DNA from: Syntrophaceae bacterium UBA2251
Lineage (GTDB): Bacteria; Desulfobacterota; Syntrophia; Syntrophales; UBA2251
Direction: 5' to 3'
DNA length: 14,071 bases
Assembly (NCBI GenBank): GCA_002347815.1
Contig: DDXV01000027.1
Coordinates: 1-14,071, forward strand
The notes under the pieces are model-generated. The model saw only the letters and a program-made list of their open reading frames with translations, made no database searches and was not told where the DNA came from. A program made the position numbers and the translations under genes. Shown here piece by piece: positions 1 to 6,893 of the stretch (the stretch's first letter is position 1; each line of letters begins with the position of its first letter).

Positions 1-452
1 TTGTAAACGTTACATGGTACTAGCTCGATGGCCTGATTCAGATATTCGATAACAAGCCGGTAGTTGACCGAATCAAGTGCCTTGGCCTTATTGAGCCAGT
101 CCTTTGCTTCCTGGTTCCGGCTTTGCCCGTACGAGCGTTTGGGTCTCTCTTGTGATCTGGATTTATCCTGCGGCTTTGGTTTCGTTTCCCCCGCTGCTTT
201 TATCGGCTCGTCTTCGAATTGTGGTTCCGTCGAAAATTTGATGCTGTGATAGTCTTCTTCAACTTTCTTATAGGCGTATGTCAGTTCTTTGGTTTTTTCC
301 TCCACGATTTTTTGAAGGCGCTTGTCTCCGGCAAACCTGTCCGGGTGCCACACCTTCATTAAATCGCGATAGGAACGTTTGATATCGTCCCAGGGCGTGT
401 CCGGCGTGACTTCGAGAATTTTGTAGTATTTTTGTAGATCTTCTCCTGCCAT
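1..452 (-). CDS. J-domain (DnaJ-like) co-chaperone with TPR-like segment, C-terminus outside window
   Basis: The first 150 residues of a J-domain protein are visible; the gene runs off the left edge. Residues 8-70 form the J domain: a YYKILEV helix I start, a KRSYRDLMKVW helix II, the diagnostic HPD triad at 36-38, and a helix III ending near YAYKKVEEDY. The HPD triad is known to stimulate Hsp70/DnaK ATP hydrolysis. A charged linker rich in Lys, Pro and Gln follows (about 80-115). A segment with TPR or Sel1 character (AKDWLNKAKALDS, VIEYLNQAIEL) starts near 116, so it is probably not a full DnaJ with Gly/Phe and zinc-finger regions. No signal peptide, so probably cytoplasmic. The ATG at 452 opens directly with the J domain. 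An in-frame TTG lies upstream, and in-frame stops precede that. The client is unknown. It may be functionally linked to the caspase-FGE gene upstream on the same strand, but only by proximity. Confidence 0.8.
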   Translation of the reverse strand, partial: MAGEDLQKYYKILEVTPDTPWDDIKRSYRDLMKVWHPDRFAGDKRLQKIVEEKTKELTYAYKKVEEDYHSIKFSTEPQFEDEPIKAAGETKPKPQDKSRSQERPKRSYGQSRNQEAKDWLNKAKALDSVNYRLVIEYLNQAIELVPCNVY

Positions 453-471
453 GGGTGCTTTCTCAGTGGCA

Positions 472-528
472 TCAAAACACAAAACCCCGCTCTCTGTGAG
501 ATACGGGGTCTTTGATCGTTATCACCAT
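472..528 (-). CDS. Possible 18-codon leader ORF upstream of the J-domain gene
   Basis: A short ORF reading MVITIKDPVSHRERGFVF is preceded by a GAGGTGAT Shine-Dalgarno-like stretch and stops 19 bases before the J-domain start. Its coding sequence spans the hairpin at 484-509, which is the layout expected of an attenuator. No homologue is recognised, and an 18-codon ORF can occur by chance. Confidence 0.2.
   Translation of the reverse strand: MVITIKDPVSHRERGFVF
484..509 (-). terminator. Terminator-like hairpin
   Basis: ACCCCG pairs with CGGGGT, with an inner TCTC/GAGA stem and a 3-base loop. On the minus strand it is followed by TTTTGTGTTTT, which suits Rho-independent termination. It could end transcripts from the caspase-FGE gene. 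It lies only about 30 bases before the J-domain start, so it could also act as an attenuator in that leader. The plus-strand side is flanked by CTTTG, a weaker tail. Confidence 0.5.
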
Positions 529-626
529 AGATCACCTCGTGCAGTTAAAAATGGTGCTTCAACTTTTATGATTTTTTTATGGCGCGCTCATGTTATAAAA
601 GAATTCCTGTGAAGTTGCGACTACTT

Positions 627-673
627 GACCGGACACAGACTTACATTTATTTCAACCTCTCAGGTGTCCGGTC
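627..673. repeat. Perfect 10-bp inverted repeat
   Basis: GACCGGACAC at 627-636 is the exact reverse complement of GTGTCCGGTC at 664-673, separated by 27 AT-rich bases. Such arms can be the remains of an insertion-sequence end or a protein-binding site. No transposase is present nearby. Confidence 0.45.
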
Positions 674-696
674 GAAACGGGGGGTACTCCAGAAAA

Positions 697-804
697 CTAT
701 CTTGGGGCCGAAAGCACTAGCCGGAAACCGAAACTGCTGTGCCGGGTCCATGTGACCTTGCTCCTGTGCATCGTGCGGGCACCGTAGGCTCCGCTGCGGC
801 CTGC
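697..804 (-). pseudogene. Remnant C-terminus of a second FGE-sulfatase-like protein
   Basis: Read on the minus strand between an in-frame TAA (805-807) and a TAG (697-699), 35 codons end in SSFGFRLVLSAPR, the typical closing strand of FGE-sulfatase domains. They begin GRSGAYGARTMHRS, matching the family's GRGGSW/AY...RS pattern. The segment has no start and lies in a different frame from the complete FGE gene 30 bases upstream. It shares the 11-mer AGCCGGAAACC (719-729, and again at 856-866 inside the intact gene). It is best read as the tail of a lost tandem paralogue or an older C-terminus left by recombination. The A-poor sequence does not look like a DGR template repeat. Confidence 0.45.
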
Positions 805-833
805 TTACGCCAGAGGTGCTGAACCTGCCCGGC

Positions 834-2396
834 TTACTGACCTGGGGGCAAGACAAGCCGGAAACCCAGGTCACGGTAGCGGAGGACCGGGTCGCACCTG
901 AGGCGAAGCGACGCGCGCGCGAGGGCGGCAAGGATGCTCCAGCTGCCGCCGCGACCGACGCGCCCGGAACCGGAAGACGGCCCCCCAGGGATATCTCTGC
1001 CGCTATTTCTGTAATAATCACTGCCATACCAATCCTGACACCATTCCCAGACATTGCCGCTCATATCATGCAGGCCCAGACCATTGGGCCTCTTTTGGCC
1101 CACGGGGTGCGTTTTGCTTCCGGAATTACTATTATACCATGCCACGGCGTCCACGTCAGCGCCGCCTGCATACTTTTCACTTTTACCACCACTTCTGGCG
1201 GCATATTCCCACTCCGCCTCCGTGGGCAGACGATACCGCTTGCCGCTTTGACTGTTGAGCTTACGGATGAAATCTTGGGTCTCGTTCCAGGATACTTGTT
1301 CTACAGGGCAGTTGTCGCCGCAACCGCTGAAATGGGATGGATTGCTTCCCATGATTTGTCTCCACTGCGCTTGTGTGACCTCATATTTCCCGATGTAGAA
1401 ATCATCCACGCAAACTTCGTGGACCGGCTTTTCATCACCTTCGCCATCCCCGAAGGTGTCGCCCATCGGATAGCAGCCGCCTTTGACAAAAACAAATTCC
1501 ATTCCTGTGTTTGAATCGGTGAGGGGTCCGTCGCTCGGCAGCGCCGCCTCTGGCGGTCTGGCCATGGCATAGTCATGGTTGTCGGGTACGGCCTGTTCAG
1601 CAGAATTCCTCTTGCCTGGCCGGAAATAGAAATGCCCGACTAGCGAGGACAATTCCCACGGTGTCTGCCCGGTCTCTTTCAACACCCGTTTGCGGACCTC
1701 CATGAATACATCGCTGATGGTCAGTCCCGGTTTCGCGATGTTGTCAAGAAGGGCTTTTGTATAGGGGCTGTTTCTACCTTTTCCGTCCCTGGCAAGCTGG
1801 TTGGCTCCTGTGGAATAGGAAATGAAGGTGCCCGTCGGCGCGGCGCTGATGATGGCAAGGCCTCTTGTGGCGCTTCTGAATGTCCGGCCGAAGGGATTGT
1901 CCCGGCATGCATCGAGCAGGACAATGTTCATGCCGTTTTCGGCATTCTCCATCTCCGCCAGGATCAGATCCGCATTGACGGCCTGAAACTTGACGTCCGT
2001 TTCTTTCTCCACGCGGGCGCCGACTGGGATGAGATAGTTGACGCCGCCGATTTGCATCCCGTGGCCGGCGTAGTAGAAAAGCCCCACCCCACGGTTCTTC
2101 CTGAGTTTCCTGCCGAACTCCCGGATGGCATCCTCCATTTCCTGGTGGCCGGCATTGGGGTGCAGGGCGACATCGAATCCGACGCCTTTGAGCGCGGCTG
2201 CCATGTCCGCTGCGTCATTGACGGGATTCTTCAGGGGGCCGGAGCTGTAGGCGCTGTTGCCGATAACGAGAGCGGTGCGGTGTTCGACGGCCTGAGCGGG
2301 GCTTACCAGGGCCGACAGCAGCAGGAGCGCTGACAGGAGGAAGGGCAAAAGAGGTGTCGGGAATCCGATCGGTTCGGTGGGTCTATGTCGTATCAT
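834..2396 (-). CDS. Secreted caspase-like (peptidase C14) protein fused to FGE-sulfatase/C-type-lectin domain; candidate DGR target
   Basis: The 520-residue protein starts with a signal peptide (hydrophobic core PLLPFLLSALLLLSALV, likely cleavage after AQA near residue 36). Residues about 40-258 are a caspase-like p20 domain: RTALVIGNSAY strand, catalytic His in YYAGHG (His112) and Cys in LLDACRDN (Cys164). Residues about 295-515 are an FGE-sulfatase domain: NTGMEFVFVKGGCYPMG, KYEVTQAQW, YRLPTEAEWEYAAR, MSGNVWEWCQDWY, RGGSW, LGFRLV. In the family this fold often binds ligand rather than making formylglycine. Residues 487-509 have the layout of a DGR variable region. The ATG at 2396 was chosen because AGGGA lies 5 bases upstream and it gives a normal-length signal peptide. 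Upstream in-frame ATGs at 2456, 2447 and 2414 lack a ribosome-binding site. The likely location is periplasmic or extracellular. Substrate and ligand are unknown. Confidence 0.88.
   Translation of the reverse strand: MIRHRPTEPIGFPTPLLPFLLSALLLLSALVSPAQAVEHRTALVIGNSAYSSGPLKNPVNDAADMAAALKGVGFDVALHPNAGHQEMEDAIREFGRKLRKNRGVGLFYYAGHGMQIGGVNYLIPVGARVEKETDVKFQAVNADLILAEMENAENGMNIVLLDACRDNPFGRTFRSATRGLAIISAAPTGTFISYSTGANQLARDGKGRNSPYTKALLDNIAKPGLTISDVFMEVRKRVLKETGQTPWELSSLVGHFYFRPGKRNSAEQAVPDNHDYAMARPPEAALPSDGPLTDSNTGMEFVFVKGGCYPMGDTFGDGEGDEKPVHEVCVDDFYIGKYEVTQAQWRQIMGSNPSHFSGCGDNCPVEQVSWNETQDFIRKLNSQSGKRYRLPTEAEWEYAARSGGKSEKYAGGADVDAVAWYNSNSGSKTHPVGQKRPNGLGLHDMSGNVWEWCQDWYGSDYYRNSGRDIPGGPSSGSGRVGRGGSWSILAALARASLRLRCDPVLRYRDLGFRLVLPPGQ
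838..873. repeat. 9-bp inverted repeat spanning the FGE stop codon
   Basis: TGACCTGGG (838-846) and CCCAGGTCA (865-873) are perfect complements around an 18-base GC-rich spacer. On the coding strand the left arm ends the variable-looking codons and the right arm runs into the TAA. DGR targets are known to carry a GC-rich initiation-of-homology element and a hairpin at this place, so the position is suggestive. It is not proof. Confidence 0.5.
870..938 (-). other. Putative DGR variable region (VR) at the end of the lectin fold
   Basis: Twenty-three codons lie between the constant RGGSW and LGFRLV. The pattern is SW-xxx-A-xx-ARAS-x-R-x-R-x-DP-xx-R-xxx-LGFR, the spacing familiar from DGR-diversified FGE/CLec proteins, where x is Asn (AAY) in the template. 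Here the thirteen x positions read S I L A L L L C V L Y R D, and all thirteen codons end in C (ten) or T (three). That is what adenine-specific mutagenesis of AAC/AAT codons gives. No template repeat or reverse transcriptase is present, so the call rests on the pattern alone. Confidence 0.6.
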
Positions 2397-2444
2397 CACC
2401 GTCCCTGGAATCATGAAAGCTGTTTTTCGAAAACTGGATGAGTC

Positions 2445-2473
2445 CATATAGCCCATTCATAGATTCAAAGCAA
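2445..2473 (-). promoter_or_regulatory. Possible sigma70 promoter for caspase-FGE gene
   Basis: On the minus strand TTGCTT (2468-2473) and TATATG (2445-2450) are 17 bases apart. Transcription would start near 2438, downstream of the ATGs at 2456 and 2447, which agrees with translation starting at 2396. Both boxes are only partial matches. Confidence 0.3.
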
Positions 2474-2603
2474 GGTCTCAAGCGCGGTTTTCCTTTACTG
2501 CTGGGATGCGTAAGCTTAACCTTGGTTATCGGATTTTATCTCCCAGAAAAGCGATAGTGGATCGAAATATGGGGGTATAATTGGGGGTGTTAGTAGAAAT
2601 AGC

Positions 2604-2628
2604 TTGATATAATAACGCTATATATCAA
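2604..2628. repeat. AT-rich 8-bp inverted repeat downstream of the thioredoxin gene
   Basis: TTGATATA (2604-2611) and TATATCAA (2621-2628) are exact complements around nine bases. The repeat lies 12 bases past the thioredoxin stop, in the 244-base gap before the caspase-FGE start. It has no T-tract, so an operator or simple AT-rich palindrome is as likely as a terminator. Confidence 0.35.
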
Positions 2629-2640
2629 TATGTTACGTCT

Positions 2641-3201
2641 TCAGTTCGTCTTCATGATGGCGAGCAGGTGCTGTTCGATTTCTTGCTTCGGCAGGGCGCC
2701 GACCAGCCGGTTCACCAGTTTGCCGTCCTTGAACAGGAGCATCGTCGGAATGCTGCGGATGTCGTACTGAGCGGCGGTCAGCGGGTTTTCGTCCACGTTG
2801 AGCTTGGCGATCTTGACGCCCCCGGCGTATTTGGCCGCCAGATCGTCCAGGACGGGGGCCACCTGGCGGCAGGGGGCGCACCACGGCGCCCAGCAGTCCA
2901 CGAGCACGGCCCCGGACTCCGCGCCGACCTCCCGGGAAAAGTCCGCATCAGTGACGTCCACGGGGCGTCCCTGGGCGCCGGCGATGACGAGGGGGGCGCC
3001 GCATTTCCCGCACAGCGGACGGTCCCGGAGGCGGGTCTCCGGCATGCGGTTCTTCGCGCCGCAGCTCAGGCAGCGGATGATCATCTCGTCGAGCGGGGCG
3101 TGGCAGCGCCCGCAGGCGGGCCGCGCCTGAAGGCGATCCTGGGGGATGCGGTTCTTCGTGCCGCAGTTGAGGCAGCGGATGATCATCTCGTCTTTCTTCA
3201 T
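2641..3201 (-). CDS. trxC: Thioredoxin with duplicated N-terminal zinc ribbon (thioredoxin 2/TrxC-like)
   Basis: This 186-residue protein reduces disulfides in the cytoplasm. A thioredoxin domain occupies about residues 78-186, with the WCAPC redox motif at 107-111, a KLNVDENP strand and the cis-proline SIPT. It is preceded by two CxxC...CxxC zinc ribbons (Cys10/13/30/33 and Cys44/47/64/67). TrxC proteins such as E. coli Trx2 normally carry one. The two ribbons are 34-residue tandem repeats, each starting MIIRCL. The ATG at 3201 was chosen because AAGGGTGA lies just upstream; the longer frame from 3264 adds 21 residues with no domain match. It lies 77 bases after ybaK and is probably the last gene of the ftsH-mutY-ybaK-trx run. 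The family is certain; trxC rather than another thioredoxin rests on the zinc ribbons. Confidence 0.9.
   Translation of the reverse strand: MKKDEMIIRCLNCGTKNRIPQDRLQARPACGRCHAPLDEMIIRCLSCGAKNRMPETRLRDRPLCGKCGAPLVIAGAQGRPVDVTDADFSREVGAESGAVLVDCWAPWCAPCRQVAPVLDDLAAKYAGGVKIAKLNVDENPLTAAQYDIRSIPTMLLFKDGKLVNRLVGALPKQEIEQHLLAIMKTN
2983..3186 (-). repeat. Tandem duplication of the zinc-ribbon coding unit
   Basis: Two adjacent 102-base units (3085-3186 and 2983-3084) each start ATGATCATCCGCTGCCT and encode a four-cysteine ribbon. Identity is high over the first half, including the CGAAGAACCGCAT block, and lower over the second. This points to a fairly recent in-frame duplication followed by divergence. 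Confidence 0.7.
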
Positions 3202-3278
3202 GTCGTCACCCTTGCATGGCGCCATTTTCGCCGAACCGCGGAAAAATGTCAATGAAATACCCAACGACGCCGGGCGCG

Positions 3279-3761
3279 TCAGAGGGCCACGCGGACGGGG
3301 ACGGGGTTGAGAACCCGGATCAGTTCGGACGGCGCCATCTCGGCGAGAAGCCCCCGGCGGCCGGCATTGATGAGGAGCTTCGGCAGGCCGGCGATCGTCT
3401 CCTCCAGATAGATCGGCAGGGGCTTGCGGGTGCCGAAAGGGGAGGTTCCGCCCACCTTATATCCCGTATGTTTTTCCGCCGTTTTGGAATCGCAGGGCGC
3501 GATCGACTTGACCCCCAGCGTCCGCGCCAGGGCCTTGGTCGACACCTGGCGGTCGCCGTGCATGAGGACGATCAGGGGCTCCCGGCGTTCGTTCTCCATG
3601 ACGAGCGTCTTGACGATGGCGTGCTCGTCCTCCCCCAGCTCCCGCGCGGACACCCGCGTGCCCCCGTGTTCCACGTAGGCGTAGGATTTCAGGACGTACC
3701 GGACCTCTTCGCGCTTCATGACCACGAGCGCGGGTGTGACGGGGATATGTTCCCTGGCCAT
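3279..3761 (-). CDS. ybaK: YbaK/EbsC family Cys-tRNA(Pro) deacylase
   Basis: At 160 residues this has the usual length for a YbaK-type trans-editing enzyme, which hydrolyses Cys-tRNA(Pro) misacylated by prolyl-tRNA synthetase. Visible family features are the conserved lysine in the AIVKTLVM strand (Lys51), the LMHGDRQVSTKALARTLG segment, the GYKVGGTSPFG loop at 100-110 and the INAGRRG turn near 131-136. No signal peptide, so cytoplasmic. AAGGAGGAAGG lies directly before the ATG, a strong ribosome-binding site. It follows mutY by 24 bases on the same strand and is probably co-transcribed. The family includes related editing proteins (ProX-like), so the exact tRNA substrate is inferred. Confidence 0.9.
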   Translation of the reverse strand: MAREHIPVTPALVVMKREEVRYVLKSYAYVEHGGTRVSARELGEDEHAIVKTLVMENERREPLIVLMHGDRQVSTKALARTLGVKSIAPCDSKTAEKHTGYKVGGTSPFGTRKPLPIYLEETIAGLPKLLINAGRRGLLAEMAPSELIRVLNPVPVRVAL

Positions 3762-3785
3762 GGCCTTCCTCCTTCTGCCCGGCGG

Positions 3786-4862
3786 CTATCGCCGCGCCGC
3801 CAGGACCGCCATCACCTTGCGGTCGACGCCGGAGAAGGGGCGCTCCGCAAGCGCATCGAGCGGGGCCCAGGCCCAGTCGCGGCAGGCCAGGGCGCGGGGC
3901 CGGCCCCGTCCGATCCGGCCTGCGAAGACGTGCAGGGTGAGCCGGAAGTGGGTATAGACCTGCTTCACCGTGCCGATCCGGTCGCCGACCCGAAGCCGGA
4001 TTCCCAACTCCTCCCGGACGGTCCGCTCCAGGGTCGCTTCCGGGGGCTCGCCGGGCCGGGAAAACCCGCCGGGGAACTTCCAGAGCGATCCCAGCAGGCC
4101 CTCGGGCGGGCGCTGGACGATCAGCAGGCGACCCGCCGCGTCGGCCACGACGCCGGCCGTGCCGTCCCGTTCCGGAACGGGGGCCTTCTTTCTCACGGCC
4201 GGCAGGACGTGCTGCAACCCTTCGGCCTGCGCGGAACAGAGATCCCGAACGGGACAGCGGTCGCAGCGCGGGTTCCGCGGCGTGCAGACCGTCGCCCCCA
4301 GGTCCATCACGGCCTGGTTGAAGCGGCCGGGCGCCTCGCGGGGCACGATCGCCGCGGCGAGGTCCGTGAGGTCAGCCGTTGCCGCCCCGCCGTCCGCCGA
4401 CGGCGCTGCCGCGAAGATCCGGCTCCAGACGCGGCGGACATTGCCGTCGATGGCCGCCGCCCGCCGGCCGAAGGCGATGCTCAGGATCGCCCCGGCGGTG
4501 TAAGCGCCGATGCCGGGCAGGGCGAGCAGCGCCTCCCGCGTCTCGGGCATCCGGCCCCTGCCGCCCTCCACGAACCGGCGGGCCGCCGCGTGGAGGTTCC
4601 GGGCGCGCGCGTAGTAACCCAGCCCCTCCCAGACCTTCAACACCTCGTCCGGCGCGGCGGCCGCGAGGGCCTCCACGGTCGGAAACCGTTCCAGGAAACG
4701 CTCGTAATACGGAAGGACGGTCTCGACCTGGGTCTGCTGGAGCATGATCTCGGAGACCCAGACCCGGTAGGGGTCCGACGTTTCCCGCCAGGGCAACGGC
4801 CGGTGATGGCGATCGTACCAGTCCAGAAGACGCCGGACGAGCGCCCGTCTTTTTGACTGCAT
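3786..4862 (-). CDS. mutY: A/G-specific adenine DNA glycosylase MutY
   Basis: The 358-residue enzyme removes adenine mispaired with 8-oxoguanine in base excision repair. The N-terminal half is a helix-hairpin-helix glycosylase: catalytic Glu38 in VWVSEIMLQQTQV, the HhH LPGIGAYTAGAI (115-126) and catalytic Asp139 in AIDGNVRRV. Cysteines 193, 200, 203 and 209 (C-x6-C-x2-C-x5-C) form the [4Fe-4S] site. From about residue 225 a NUDIX-like domain (VQRPPEGLLGSLWKFPGG, REELGI) matches the MutY 8-oxoG-recognition domain, and its presence distinguishes MutY from Nth. The length is normal for the family. The start lies 9 bases after the ftsH stop, so translation is probably coupled; the ribosome-binding site (CGGAA) is weak. 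All key residues are present. Confidence 0.95.
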   Translation of the reverse strand: MQSKRRALVRRLLDWYDRHHRPLPWRETSDPYRVWVSEIMLQQTQVETVLPYYERFLERFPTVEALAAAAPDEVLKVWEGLGYYARARNLHAAARRFVEGGRGRMPETREALLALPGIGAYTAGAILSIAFGRRAAAIDGNVRRVWSRIFAAAPSADGGAATADLTDLAAAIVPREAPGRFNQAVMDLGATVCTPRNPRCDRCPVRDLCSAQAEGLQHVLPAVRKKAPVPERDGTAGVVADAAGRLLIVQRPPEGLLGSLWKFPGGFSRPGEPPEATLERTVREELGIRLRVGDRIGTVKQVYTHFRLTLHVFAGRIGRGRPRALACRDWAWAPLDALAERPFSGVDRKVMAVLAARR

Positions 4863-4871
4863 ATTCCGCGT

Positions 4872-6674
<1,803 letters not shown>

Positions 6675-6889
6675 CATGCCCTCCCGCATGGACGACGGTT
6701 CAGGAACGGATTCCAACCTCGCGTCGGGGGCCCAATATAACAGATAAGCAATCCAAAGAAAACGTGTATCCGCCCGCGGCCCTTTGTCATTGACATCCCC
6801 GGACGTTTTCCCTATAAAAGGCCAGGGTCGTGCGGATCGCCCGGCACGGAGGTGATCGAACCCATGGGACGTTTACGGGAAGTGAGCTT
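6675..6889. promoter_or_regulatory. Divergent intergenic region between ftsH and the ABC importer
   Basis: The region carries the plus-strand promoter at 6790-6818 and the leader ORF at 6864-6893. For ftsH on the minus strand a TATATT box (6734-6739) is visible without a clear -35 partner. No operator repeat stands out. Confidence 0.5.
6790..6818 (+). promoter_or_regulatory. Near-consensus sigma70 promoter for the Fe(III)-type ABC importer
   Basis: TTGACA (6790-6795) and TATAAA (6813-6818) are separated by exactly 17 bases, giving a start near 6825. This rules out a translation start at the in-frame GTG at 6830 and leaves a leader of about 65 bases before the binding-protein ATG. Confidence 0.8.
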
Positions 6890-6893
6890 ATGA
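6864..6893 (+). CDS. Nine-codon leader ORF coupled to the binding-protein gene
   Basis: ATG at 6864 is preceded at 7 bases by GGAGGTGAT (6848-6856), an almost perfect Shine-Dalgarno sequence and the best in the window. The frame reads MGRLREVSL and ends TGA at 6891-6893, overlapping the next ATG (6890-6892) as ATGA. The downstream gene has only a weak site of its own (GGGAAG), so its translation probably depends on ribosomes ending here. The peptide itself may have no function. Confidence 0.45.
   Translation: MGRLREVSL

Larger units (their letters stand above)
453..833. other. 380-base non-coding gap between J-domain and caspase-FGE genes
   Basis: The gap holds the hairpin at 484-509, an AT-rich stretch (about 541-610), an inverted repeat at 627-673, and a broken FGE-like C-terminus at 697-804. 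No intact gene of normal size is seen. The ORFs on both strands that enter this gap from the right (647-1054 minus, 816-1514 plus) overlap the FGE gene in other frames and resemble nothing known. Confidence 0.5.

Noticed and set aside
697..804. DGR template repeat for the putative variable region
   Set aside because: It resembles the FGE tail but is poor in AAY codons and too diverged; a template repeat should be nearly identical to the variable repeat except at adenines.
3216..4856. 546-residue plus-strand open frame
   Set aside because: It lies antisense to ybaK and mutY, which have full motif sets; its translation is Arg/Pro/Gly-rich without any recognisable domain.
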